Shown: positions 22,801 through 32,942 of the stretch, in pieces
How positions within the stretch are numbered: position 1 is the stretch's first letter
Layout: each line of letters starts with the position of its first letter
Source: Actinernus sp. WN-2022
Lineage: Eukaryota; Cnidaria; Anthozoa; Actiniaria; Actinernidae
Direction of reading: 5' to 3'
DNA length: 64,000 nucleotides
Assembly: GCA_030867875.1 (NCBI GenBank)
Contig: JAOWCC010000162.1
Span: forward strand, 62,001 to 126,000
Notes under the pieces: generated by a model
What the model saw: only the letters and a program-made list of their open reading frames with translations
Databases searched by the model: none
What the model was told of the DNA's origin: nothing
Translations under genes and position numbers: made by a program

Positions 22801-23029
22801 AGCTAAAATTAACTGTTGATCATGCAACCTGATACTTATCTTGGCTCAACTGCTCTCAAACTCCGCTTCTAAACTACAATCATGAATAGATGTGGATTAA
22901 ATTGAATCAACTGAATGGACGTCCAAAGCACCAGCAACGTTGGACTTCAGTGACTTCCAGAAGGAAAACTCAGGAACGACCTGTGCCGGACGGGGGCAAG
23001 GTTGAAGTTGAAGAGCCGACGTGGAACTT

Positions 23030-23760
23030 TCCAAGCCGTACTAGACAGTCCCTCCACCAATGGGTTGCTGAACCACAATATCTGCAGACGCCTCTGCTGG
23101 CAGATTGGCCGAACTCGCGAGACTGCTGCCGGGTGTTATATTATGGGGCTGCAATAAAGGTTGAAGACTGATAGGGCTGCCATTGCTGTGGGGAAGCGAA
23201 CTGTCTGGGTCTGTAGCTGGAGTAACTTGACTGTTGAACATTTCGCTGACTTCTAAATGCAGGTTTTTCAGCATAGCGTTTTCGGTGTTGTCTCAGTCTT
23301 GGTCCCTCAGAGCTTCTTTTTCCGCGGTGCGAATCTTTTTATCGTCCTCTTCGCCGAGCGAAACCGGACTGGCCTCGTAGTGCTTGACTGTAAGCCAGCC
23401 CGCGTCAGAGTTGTCAGCGATTCGGATTTTTCGGTTTCTCCCCTCTAGGAGATCCAAAACCTCTTGGAGAGTAGTAATAGCGTCTTGGCTCGCTCGTTGT
23501 CAAACCAACTGTAGTCGAAGCGCTTGGAGCTTCTCTATAACCTCGCGGTTAAATTTGAAGTTCTTTTCGTTACCAGGACGCTTAAATGAAAGTTCATTGA
23601 ATTCCTTCAACTGTTTAGAAGTGGTTAAAGCCTCAAAAGCAACCTCCTGAGCTTTGGTATATTCGACAGTAAGCGTATTCTTGTGGGAAACAAGTTGTCC
23701 AACCACAAAATCTCTAAAGTCAGATAGGTCCTTCTTTGTAACAGTTTGTCATGATATCTT
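23030..23760 (-). pseudogene. Gag-like zinc-knuckle protein, broken
   Basis: A helical segment (ELSFKRPGNEKNFKFNREVI, then EKLQALRLQLV) is followed by a TAG stop, more helix (DAITTLQEVLDLLEGRNR), an Arg/Gln/Ser-rich stretch, and a single zinc knuckle CRYCGSATHWWRDC near 23080-23060. The knuckle has C-x2-C-x4-H-x4-C spacing, which binds RNA in retroelement Gag proteins. Two stops and a frameshift inactivate it. Confidence 0.7.
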
Positions 23761-23881
23761 CGTCGTAATCAAGCTGAGTAGCGTGGTCTGCCGTCGCTGG
23801 TCTAGTTTCTTGTCCTAATATGGTCTAAAACTTGATCTGAAATGCGCTTTTAGGTCAAAACTTTTCAATAACTCACTAAGG

Positions 23882-24748
23882 ATGCCTCCAAAGAGTAAAA
23901 GCTCTAAAAAGAAAACTGATTCACAGGAAGATGGAGATATAGGTTTTGAAACTGACAAATCCAAAATGGCGTCGTCACCACGCACCGAACCCGGCTTTTT
24001 GAATCAGTTCTGGATCAACGTATGAAGGAGCAATACAAACAACTACAAGATTTATTATTTCAATATTCCAAGGCTACCCAAGATGATTTGAAAGAAGTTA
24101 AACGAAGTCAAGAATTTATTAGTGATAAATTCAAAGACATGTTGCAGGCAATACACAACTTGAAATCCGACAACAGTCTGCTTCGAGAGGAGAATGCCGC
24201 TCTAAAGCAACGTGTGAATGAATTACAAAACAAGGCAGCTGCTGACGAAGAAGATTGTGAAGGTTTGAAACAATACTTAAGGAGAGACTTACTGGAGGTG
24301 CATGGTATTCCGCAGAATCCTGATGAAGATACTGATGACATAATGCAACGAGTTGCTCAACTAGTGGAAATTGACCTGGATGTAAATGACATTTCAACTA
24401 GTCATCGCGTAATATACCTGCAAAACGAGATAAAACCGCCCCGATTATTGTCAAATTCACTAAAAGAAAGGTAAGAGACAGCATTGATAACAACAGGCGT
24501 GAGCTAAGGGGCAAAAACACTCGTGATCTGGGATTCACCCAAAATAACCGGATTTATATAAACGAGAGCTTCACCGCCAAAGGCAAACAACTCTTCTACG
24601 AAGTCAAAATCTCAAGGTTTTAAATATATCTGGTCACGAAATGGTAATGTACACCTAAGAAAGAATGATGACCGATCAACCGAGGCAATCCACTTTAGCT
24701 CATTACAAGAGTTTGAACAGTTCAAAGCTCACCATACAACTGCATAAT
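23882..24748 (+). pseudogene. LINE ORF1 protein
   Basis: It starts at ATG 23882 with a Lys/Ser-rich tail (MPPKSKSSKKKTDSQ). A frameshift in a T5 run near 24000 moves to the frame that runs to 24474, giving a long coiled coil (residues about 50-130, with NLKSDNSLLREENAALKQRV) and then the start of the RRM-like middle domain (LLEVHGIP). Another frameshift near 24465 leads to IIVKFTKRKVRDSI, GFTQNNRIYINES and YIWSRNGNVHLRKND, the conserved C-terminal ORF1 region, ending at TAA about 24746. ORF1 proteins bind the element RNA. Confidence 0.8.
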
Positions 24749-24936
24749 CTAGTGATATTGACAATATGCCGAATAAAACACTTGTATAGTTACGTTCAGT
24801 CACAATGACCTACAACGCTGTACCTGTTCGTGATGTTTTTTAGCAAGGTCCTTTCCTTTTTATTCGTGTGATGATAACGAATTTGCAAAATTATTTGTTT
24901 TTACCACTTTATATGATTTAGATAGATTACCAAACA

Positions 24937-25785
24937 TTGCTTTTAACTGTACGAATTCACCTATCACCAATGATAATGAAGATCCAGATAAATAATCTAC
25001 CGCTTATCGCATCAAAATATTATAAAATCAATGCATTAACTGAATTACTCAAAAAAAGTTCTAGCTCTTTCTCTATTTTACATTCGAATATTAGGAGTTT
25101 ATCAAAGAACTTACCTTTATTGCATGATCTTTTGATAACTGTAGAATTTCAATTTAGTATAATTGGAATAAGTGAAACAAAGCTCAATGATAGCTCGATA
25201 TCAAACATTAATTTACCTAATTACAACTTTATAAAACAGAATTCACCAACTCAAGCCGGTGACTTTAAATTACGTTCTGATTTAGACTTAAATATTGAAG
25301 GTTGTGAATGCCTGTGGATTGAAATTCTTAATACTCACAACAAGAAAAATCCCATAGTTGGTGTAATCTACAGACATCCACATTCCCAGTTTAGTGAATT
25401 CCAAGAATTACTATATCAGAAACTCGAATATATATCTAATGAGAAAAGAGAAATTATTGTTATGGGGGATATAAATATTGATCTAATCAAATCTGAAGTA
25501 CACCAACCTACTAGTGAATATCTGGATATGCTGTATTCTAATTTTTGTTTTCCTATTATCACTCAACCAACTCGCATTACTAACCACTCAAACACATTAA
25601 TAGATCATTTTTATACCAATGCCTTAGATAAATACCTCACTGCAGGAATTTGTCTGGCAGATATTTCAGATCACCTTCCAATTTTTTTGCTTATAGAGGA
25701 GATGAAAATTAACATTAGGCCTAAGGACAAAGTCAAAAGAGATTTTCAGAATTTTGACCCTGAATATTTTTGCAATGATTTATAA
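24937..25785 (+). pseudogene. LINE ORF2 endonuclease domain
   Basis: An apurinic-endonuclease-like fold is visible through its ordered blocks: ILHSNIRSLSKN (Asn block), IIGISETKLND (catalytic Glu), VMGDINIDL (Asp/Asn) and ISDHLPIFL (catalytic Asp-His). About ten residues normally found between SPTQAG and the following FKLRSD segment appear deleted, which probably destroys activity. The domain ends at a stop at 25783. ORF2 probably starts some way upstream of 24937, since the frame before it contains a stop. Confidence 0.85.
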
Positions 25786-25866
25786 GAAATTAATTAGGAT
25801 TCTTTGACTGATCCTAAATATGCTAATAGCTCTTGTTCACATTTTACTGATATTTTTTAAACTACA

Positions 25867-27888
25867 GTGAATAAACATGCGCCATATAAAACATTATCTA
25901 AGCAAGAGTATAAATTATCACATAAACCCTGGATCACCCCTGCTATTTTTGTTTCTATCAAGCATAAACAATGTCTTTATTATTCCCATTTTCTGAAAGG
26001 AGATGTGATAAAAAAAAGTTTTATAAACGTTATGCCAACAAGCTTAGTCACATAAAAGAATCAAGTAAACGAAGGTATTTTAAAGACAAAATTTGTAAAC
26101 TTCGTCAAAACACCAAGGAAATCTGGAAAATTATAAATCAAATAACAAAGATTAAAAGTAAAGTATCCAACATTCCACAAAGTATTAATTGCAATGGAAG
26201 AGAATTGAACAATCCGTTAGATGTAACCAATCATTTTAATAAATACTTTAGTAATGTTGGTCTTAGTTTAGCAAATAAAATTCCACCAAGCACAAAATCA
26301 TATAGAGATTACTTAGATCCCTTATCAGGTCCAAACAGTTTTTTTATTTATCCTACTAATGAAAATGAAGTTTTGACACTTTTGTCAAACTTAGACACAT
26401 CCAAATCCAGTGGTCCTTATGATATTCCAATATACTTAATAAAACTAGCAAAACACATAACTAAACCACTCACTATAATTATTAATTCTTCATTTGTAAC
26501 TGGAACTTTTCCTCAGTACTTAAAACTCTCTAAAATCATACCACTACATAAGGCCGATTCCCCATACGAAGCAACTAATTATAGGCCTATCGCTTTATTA
26601 ACAGCCTTTACCAAAATTTTAAATAAACTTATGCATACAAGATTAATCCATGTTTTTAATAAAAACAACTTATTGTATACATACCAGTTTGGATTCAGAA
26701 AAAAACCACTCCACAACACTTGCCCTTATTGAAATCATTGACAATCTCCTAGAATCTATTGATAATGGCCTATATACTTGTGGTGTTTTCTTGGATTTCT
26801 CTAAGGCCTTCGATACAGTCAATCACAATATCCTATTAGGAAAATTGAACAATTATGGAATAAGAGGAACTGCCCTAAACTGGTTTAAAAGTTATTTAAC
26901 AAATCGTAAACAATTTGTTGCCATTGGTAATGTCCATTCTAACCATACCGATATTTATTGTGGCATTCCTCAATTATCAACACTTGGCCCCCTAATGTTT
27001 CTCATTTATATTAATGACATAAATAATAGTAGTAACCTTTTATCAATAAGACTGTTTGCAGACGACACTAACATCTTTTTTTCAGACAATAATCTTAATA
27101 ACCTTCAAGTACTAGTAAATAAAGAGCTCTCCAAATTAGCAGAATGGCTTAAAGCCAACAAATTATCACTTAATATCTCCAAATCAAAATATATGTTAAT
27201 TTGTTCTTCTCGTAAACTAAAAACTAATTTAAACATCCAATTAGGTGACATTGTATTAAAGCAAACTGAATATGTAAAATATTTAGGTGTATACATACAT
27301 GTAGATCAAAACTTAACATGGAAGCCTCACATAAGCTATATATCTAAGAAAATATCCAAAAATGTTGGTATTATATCCAAACTACGACACTATGTTGACT
27401 TAGGCACCTTGATGCAAGTCTATTATTCTCTTGTTTATCCATACTTACAATATGGTGTTAGCACTTGGGGAAATACCTACAAAACACGTCTATCTCGATT
27501 AAACACATTAAACAACAAAGTTATCAGAATAATAACATTTTCAGATTTCCAATCCCATGCCCCACCACTTTTTAAGTACCTTGGCATTCTACAAATATCA
27601 GAAATTAATTACCTACATATTGCTCTATTTGTGCATGATTATATTAATAATCAGTTACCTCAAGCCTTTCAAAATTATGCAAAACCAGCCTCCAACATAC
27701 ATAACTATAATACTAGACATGCTTCAAAAAACCTCTTTGTCTTACCAGCCTCAACAAATTATGGAAAATTTTCTATTAAATCAACTGGTATTAAACTCTG
27801 GAATAATTTACCAACTAGCACAAGAGATCTCAAACGCTCAAAATTTAAAAGTCGCATAAAAAATAACTGTTTAATGGCCTACGTGTAA
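25867..27888 (+). pseudogene. LINE ORF2 linker and reverse transcriptase
   Basis: Three successive frames (25867-26055, 25971-26732, 26650-27888). Visible are KPWITPAIFVSIKHK (linker), TNYRPIALL, VFLDFSKAFDTVNH, GIPQLSTLGPLMFLIYINDI and the catalytic FADDTNIFF, with WNNLPTSTRDL near the C-terminus. The Gly normally found after GIPQ is Leu here. Both frame changes sit in runs of A (about 26010 and 26702). Confidence 0.85.
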
Positions 27889-28084
27889 ATTTTCATCTCC
27901 TTTCACTTCACTTTACTTGTGATGAAATTATGATTAATCCGATGATACAGCTTAATGTACATTTCTTAGTTGTTATTGTATTTTTTTACCATACATTAAC
28001 AGTCCTTAACTTCTTTTCAAATATTTTTTCATTATTATTTATTATAGGACAATGATTAATTGGATTTATAGACAAAGGCAGATC

Positions 28085-28210
28085 TGTACGGTCCCGCAAA
28101 TGATCCCAGGCCCGCAAATGATCCCGGCCGGCAAATGATCCCAAAATCGGCCCGCAAATGATCCCGGCCCGCAAATGATCCCAAAATCGTCCCAGAAATG
28201 ATCCCAGCTG
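28085..28210. repeat. Short tandem, GGCCCGCAAATGATCCC
   Basis: Six copies of a CAAATGATCCC-containing unit of 17-25 bp. A single matching unit (GGGATCATTTCC) lies in opposite orientation at about 32028, next to the other copy of the following repeat. Confidence 0.85.
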
Positions 28211-28330
28211 AAAATACAGAATGGCAACGGATTTTGGATTGCGAGACTTTTTATTTGGATTTCTATATGTTTTTATCTTATGCTTATAACTTGGCATATA
28301 TACAATTCTTTTTTTATATTTTTCAATCAA
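28205..28330 (+). repeat. Dispersed repeat, inverted copy at 31915-32045
   Basis: AATGGCAACGGATTTTGGAT, TTGCGAGACTTTT and TCTTATGCTTAT occur here and, reverse-complemented in order, at 31915-32045. The two copies face each other across 3.6 kb. Confidence 0.85.
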
Positions 28331-28383
28331 AAAAACTTAGTTATCCCAAAATAAATGTTCTGAGTACGTGTTAGTAAGTAATG

Positions 28384-28562
28384 AGAATGTGATGTGAAGT
28401 GGTAAGCTGTAGTGCTAAGTGTGCACGCCCTACGAGGGAAAGAGAAAAAATATCTGACCCAACCTGGAGGTCGTTGGGTTCGAGTCCCACTTGGGTCAGA
28501 GATTTTTTCTCTTTCCTGTAGTGCTGTAGTGCACACTTAGCACTACAGCTTATCACTTTACA
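28384..28562. mobile_element. Tail-to-tail inverted SINE-like element
   Basis: The left arm (GTGAAGTGGTAAGCTGTAGT...) and right arm (...ACAGCTTATCACTTTACATC) are near-complementary over about 80 bp. The loop contains the T arm of the tRNA-like unit seen at 11926-13022 (GGTTCGAGTCC at about 28477). The element is thus two oppositely oriented copies of the same SINE tail joined at the tRNA-like part. Confidence 0.8.
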
Positions 28563-29008
28563 TCACATTCTTTATATTAGTAAGTAATAGACGCCGCTTT
28601 CTTTGTAAAATCATCAATCTACTGTATTTTTAAAGCAGCTCAAATTAAAACCAGCCCGCTCAAAACACACAGGAAAAGCTGGGCTCCTTGAATATTATTC
28701 CGGAAAACGTTTGACGCGATACTTTTAATTAAAATTGCATTTATAGCTCCTTTGTTTGAGAGCCATGTTTTAGTAATGAAAAGAGGAGCATTGTAGTCGA
28801 CTACCGCTAGTTGATTTGCCTAACATTTCACTATCAAGAAAGCAAGAGAAAGCCTAATCTGGGTTGTCGGGATTATCCTATTTTGATTGATTTAAAAAAA
28901 AAAGTCAAACAACAATTTTGTGAAATCCTATCTACTGTTTAATGACATCTTGGACTGACGACTGTTTAATGACGTCTTGGACTGACGACTGTTTAATCAT
29001 ATTCATAC
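28563..29008. repeat. Non-coding, with a 28-bp tandem
   Basis: GACTGTTTAATGACGTCTTG-type units repeat about 2.5 times at 28935-28998. Nothing else was recognised. Confidence 0.7.
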
Positions 29009-29104
29009 TAGCCTGCTTGCCGGCTCTTCCGTCTGTAATGTGGTGACCCAATCCGAAAAAAAAAAACCACCGAAAAAATTACAGAAGAGCCGGCAAACAG
29101 GCTA
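29009..29104. mobile_element. MITE F, TAGCCTG ends
   Basis: TAGCCTGCTTGCCGGCTCTT at 29009 is matched by AAGAGCCGGCAAACAGGCTA ending at 29104. Flanks TATTCATAC (29000-29008) and CATTCATAC (29105-29113) form a 9-bp duplication with one mismatch. Same end type as elements B, D and E. Confidence 0.85.
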
Positions 29105-29681
29105 CATTCATACAATCCGTACGGTAAACGCCGCATCGGCAATATAAAACTGGTAAACATATGCGTAAATCTGATGCGTAATCATGACAAAATCATTTTG
29201 TACACCTATCATTTTGAATTATACAGAAACGGCAACGCAGACGTCAATGACAACCATTGATAAAATACATAGTACTTGCCGTTATTGTTACGGAACAGAT
29301 ATTTATTCTGAGGTACTGGGACGTGTACGGCTTTACAAGTTGTAGTGGACCGCTGCTTTGCGGTTAACTGCGTCTAACTCTCTTAGTTTGTGTACATTTA
29401 ACAGTAATGCGTTGCCCCTTTTATAATCCTATATTATCAACTATCAAAACTAGTTTCTTTGTTCTAAACATGACTCGGTTTACTGGCCGAGGGAAAACGT
29501 AACTTGCGCAAGGCCTGGGTCGGCGTCCTTTAGGCAACTTAAGCATTCTCGTTCCCAGTGCCTCCTCAACTAACTGAAAAATCAGAGGCTCTGGTAAGAC
29601 ACGAAACCGGATGTCCTAGATTCTAGGACATTGAAACTGCGCATGCTCTTAGAACTCATTTCCGATTTGCTAACTAAAGCA

Positions 29682-29990
29682 ATGGCGGACCTCATGGAAG
29701 CTATCCAGTTCGCCCTTGCAAAGCTTAAAATACAGTTTTCTTTAAAAACTAAACACTTGGAAGCTATTCGGGTAATTAGTATCGATAAGAAGGACTGTTT
29801 CTGTGTCCTTCCGACCGGTTATGGTAAATCGTTAATTTACCAAAGTTTACCGTTTGAGTTTAATGCTCTCAAGGATCATCCAACTCAATCGTGGTCGTCA
29901 TATCTCCTCTCAACGCAATTATCGAGGAGTGCACAGAACATGCTGATTTTCAGCTGCTCGATTAGACTGCAGGGCTGATGGTCGAGGAAG
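29682..29990 (+). pseudogene. RecQ-like helicase N-terminal fragment in element A
   Basis: The ATG at 29682 starts MADLMEAIQFALAKL. The frame continues through a Q-motif-like helix (KTKHLEAIRVI) into an intact Walker A, CFCVLPTGYGKSLIYQSLPF. Near 29875 the frame shifts by one base, and motif Ia (VVVISPLNAIIEEC) is read in the new frame before a stop near 29970. The protein therefore ends after the first third of a helicase core and cannot be an active motor. It could be the remnant of a transposon-borne gene or a captured host exon. The order and strength of the motifs make the RecQ-like assignment good. Confidence 0.8.
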
Positions 29991-30410
29991 AATAGCCCTA
30001 TGTACCTGTTGTAGGTTAGCAAGGGCTATAGCACTCAGTGCACTCGGCGCGGAATGTGTTTCTCTTGGTCGTTTTGATGGTGGATTACTAGGAGAGCTAT
30101 AATTTTGCTTTCGACCTCGTTTTAACCTGGAATTTTGGATCGCCGCGGTTTGATGTTCATGCGATTGCTGAACCATCTCACGGAATTTTTCGGCAGTTTC
30201 AAGAGAGCGTTTGCACGGACAGCATATTTTTGTAGGGTAGGATTCTTCCCAGAAAATGAACGGATGGCTTAGATAAGAACCAAAACTTTTCCTTAGGTCG
30301 CCGTTTAAAATCACTGGGTGATTCTTATCCGATATTACGGCGTTGCAGCAAATGCATGTATTTCGATCGAAAAGCTTTTCTGCTGCCTTTTTTGGCGTAA
30401 TATCCGCCAT
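29919..30410 (-). CDS. Cys-rich, basic protein in element A
   Basis: 163 codons from ATG 30410, in a good context just inside the right TIR. The N-terminal ~80 residues hold two Cys pairs, CICCNAV (residues about 19-25) and ICCPCKRSLETAEKFREMV (about 63-81), arranged like a ZAD/treble-clef zinc-binding module. Two basic clusters (RLKRGRK, KRPRE) likely act in nuclear import. The C-terminus is Ala/Ser-rich. It reads toward the helicase fragment and overlaps it by about 60 bases. Such a module usually mediates protein dimerisation near DNA. The exact family is not established. Confidence 0.55.
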   Translation of the reverse strand: MADITPKKAAEKLFDRNTCICCNAVISDKNHPVILNGDLRKSFGSYLSHPFIFWEESYPTKICCPCKRSLETAEKFREMVQQSHEHQTAAIQNSRLKRGRKQNYSSPSNPPSKRPRETHSAPSALSAIALANLQQVHRAILPRPSALQSNRAAENQHVLCTPR

Positions 30411-30821
30411 TATTGGGTTATAGTCGATCGAAGGGAGATTTTAATTACCTTTCGGCTTTTGCCACCATACATTACATATATGAATGTTTATTAATTAATT
30501 AATTAATCTGTTTAATCGTGTTCTTTTAAAAGGCACATCACTTCATTCTTTATTATTTTCACATATGAATGTTTATTCTTTTGATTATTTTACTTTTATT
30601 GAAAGAACACCTCAAAAATGCCTTATTTTACTTGTTATGTTTACAACGGAAGTGATTTATCCACTAAATGAACCGGAAGAAAAGCGCTGTGCTCAGCACC
30701 TGTTCAATTTTTTCTTCATCGCGCAGCCGATTTGGCTAGCCAATCAAATTAGAGCCTGTTTCGTGTCTTACCAGAGCCTCTGATTTTTCAGTTAGTTGAG
30801 GAGGCACTGGGAACGAGAATG

Positions 30822-31182
30822 GAAACTTAAGCTATTGCCGAACACAAACTCTGCCTTTTATGCGACTAATGTATACCGTATAACAAGACTTTATTCTTGG
30901 TAATAACATTATTAAGTTCTTCCTTCAGATTCACTGGGAAAAAGGGTAGTGAATAACTAATGACCCCTACTGCGAATTTAGCGCGTCTATGTGAAATCTA
31001 TTCAGTGACTTGGTTGCTACTGCGCAGGATCAGAAAACCGGTTCAACGCGTTACTGTTAGTCGTGTGCCACGCGGCAACGTTCAATTCTAAGGCAGTCCG
31101 TGACGAAACAGGATATCTGGAAATTACAATAATAATAACCTTTGTTCGGGAGTTCCCTACAAAACCGTCGTTACATTATATA
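30822..31182. other. No recognisable feature
   Basis: Non-coding by inspection. Confidence 0.4.
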
Positions 31183-31343
31183 CAGTGGAACCCCGCCTTA
31201 CGGATACCCCAAAGTTACTTGCAGTTTTCGGCTAGGTCCATTTTCTGTAAAATAATATCCCGTTATTATGGACACCCGCGACATCCGTTAGTACGGACAC
31301 TTTCTCTGGTCCCTTCGGTGTCCGTTATAACGGGGTTCCACTG
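31183..31343. mobile_element. pogo/Tigger-like MITE
   Basis: Ends CAGTGGAACCCCG (31183) and CGGGGTTCCACTG (ending 31343), the form common to pogo/Tigger members of the Tc1-mariner superfamily. The left flank is TA as expected, the right flank AA (mutated). 161 bp, with no coding capacity. Confidence 0.85.
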
Positions 31344-31914
31344 AATACAGGAAAACGGAACGGTAAATCTACCTGATCCTAAATTGCCAACAACAATTCT
31401 GTTAAAATCGCTTGATTGTTTTGGACTGGCAATAGGTCATGTCACTGGGTCATGTCTCACATGCCATGCAGGATAATCATTGCAGTCTTCGCAGTATTCC
31501 ATGGTATCAGAATATACCCGTACCTCTTTCTTGTTCTTTTTGTCATCCTCCCGAGGAAACGCTCAGACAATAAAGTATAAGCAATAGCACAATAAGAAGT
31601 AGCGAGGGTTTCTCCATTTTGCATTTGTAAACATTGAAGGAACTGTCACACAACTAGGCCACCTACGAGGCGTTGATTCCCGCCGAAACCACAGGCGACC
31701 CACTAATTTGTTGTCAGTAAGTTATCATCAGTTATATATTACGCAAGCGTTTCGTAGTGCAGAGACGGTCGTTTAAACAGTAAATTGGATTTCTAAAAAT
31801 TGCACATGTTTTTTGTTATCTAAGTACCACGTGAAACGTAGACTAAGTGTTTGTGATATATTTTTCAAGGAATCCAGCTAAACTTTTTATTGGCTATTAC
31901 TTTACATGTTGCTA
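31344..31914. other. No recognisable feature
   Basis: No coding or repeat signal was identified. Confidence 0.4.
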
Positions 31915-32045
31915 AAGTTAAAGAAAAATATACGCAAAATGATAATAAGCATAAGAAAACCATATGAAAAATTGCAATCAGAAAAGTCTCGCAATCCAAA
32001 ATCCGTTGCCATTCCAAATTTTCAGCCGGGATCATTTCCGGAACA
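31915..32045 (-). repeat. Inverted partner of repeat 28205-28330
   Basis: See the first copy. It ends with one GGGATCATTTCC unit, suggesting that the tandem array at 28085 is the variable end of this repeat family. Confidence 0.85.
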
Positions 32046-32134
32046 ATAGATCACACTACACATATTTATTTCACTTAATGGGGAGTTGGCTTTTAGTTCC
32101 TTCAACTTCCCTGCACCCTTTCCTATTATATATG

Positions 32135-32226
32135 GTAAGGTCAAGTGAATTCGTAATGTAATTACATGCTTATATATTCCAAGGGGAGGTCCTTAGGGAA
32201 TGCGCAAAGCGCTGATTACAAATGCC
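32135..32226. repeat. Dispersed ~100 bp repeat, copy 2
   Basis: Near-identical to 3325-3428, including CCAAGGGGAGGTCCTTAGGG. Confidence 0.85.
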
Positions 32227-32696
32227 CAATGGAGTACAAAGCAAAACTATTAAGATTAAAGTTGCAGGTTGTGGTTAACGAGTGCCAATTGCTTAATAGC
32301 CTGCTATTAAACTACAGCAGACGTAGTTTTTCATTCTCAAAAATTAATATGCAAAGATATGTAGATTTTCACGCGGAATTTGACTCGTTTTTACAGACAT
32401 GGTATGGAAAACTGAAAACACGATTGCACGCTTCCCAGCACAGCTACATCCCTCAAATTTCGATCAGTTAATCTTTTACCTGGTATCTTAAGTTTGTATC
32501 TGAAGAATATTTCAGAAATTCGATTTTACGGATTTTATTTGGCATCGGATTCCCATCGATTCCCATACAAAAACTGTATTTCGCTCCATGTTTGCACCCC
32601 TTTCAAAATGTTGGAATTTACGGCGAACTGGTCTGTTGTCAAGCTTCTGACCCGGTTCACTCTGACTCATAGACAAGTGCAGAAAATTCAGTTTAC

Positions 32697-32942
32697 CTAG
32701 GCCTGTTGGTGGCAGCGACTTGAGAGGCGGGTAAACCTGCATGAACTTTGCCAAGATCATCTGGGTGTAGAAGATGGAGCAGTTTGTCAAGTGGAGTTTG
32801 CCTTTGTCGTCGATCTTGATGCTGCAGTGTGTCTTGGTGGGAGCAGCATTTGTCATCAGACTGAGAACGGGGGAAATGAGACAAATGAGAGAGCGGAAGG
32901 AATCCAGAGCAAGCACGGCAACTATAGACTGAGGCCAGCTGG
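32697..32942 (-). CDS. Candidate internal exon with hydrophobic segment
   Basis: On the minus strand an 82-codon open segment lies between an acceptor-like CTGCTCTCCTAG and a donor-like CTAG|GTAAAC. It begins with a hydrophobic run of about 25 residues (SIVAVLAL...LICLISPVLSL) that could be a signal peptide, followed by two Cys (CSIKIDDKGKLHLTNCSI). I do not recognise it, and no neighbouring exon was found. Confidence 0.3.

Larger units (their letters stand above)
22420..23860 (-). mobile_element. DIRS-like retroelement fragment (gag, part of RT)
   Basis: On the minus strand a Gag-like region (23760-23030) is followed by the beginning of a reverse transcriptase (22800-22420), in the order expected for DIRS-type retroelements. 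Everything downstream (RT palm, RNase H, tyrosine recombinase) is missing. Stops and frameshifts are frequent. No terminal repeats were found, so the boundaries are approximate. Confidence 0.65.
23882..28080 (+). mobile_element. Nearly full-length LINE with ORF1 and ORF2
   Basis: A plus-strand non-LTR element with ORF1 (23882-24748, coiled coil plus RNA-binding-like domain) and ORF2 (about 24860-27888, endonuclease, linker, RT). It belongs to the large CR1/L2/Jockey-like group by its motif style. A short 3' region continues to about 28080. Damage: one frameshift in a T run at about 24000, one near 24465, one stop after the endonuclease, frameshifts in A runs at about 26010 and 26702, and a missing piece of endonuclease near 25260. 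The 5' boundary is uncertain because the DIRS fragment abuts it. Confidence 0.85.
29544..30821. mobile_element. TIR element A with helicase and Cys-rich ORFs
   Basis: A perfect 64-bp inverted repeat (CATTCTCGTTCCCAGTGCCT... at 29544-29607; complement at 30758-30821) encloses 1.28 kb. AACTTAAG lies immediately left (29536-29543) and two bases beyond the right end (30824-30831), the probable target-site duplication. Two ORFs point inward and meet near 29950: a RecQ-like helicase N-terminus from the left and a Cys-rich basic protein from the right. Confidence 0.9.

Noticed and set aside
30565..30783. 72-codon plus-strand ORF within element A
   Set aside because: It runs into the terminal repeat and has no motif or start context.
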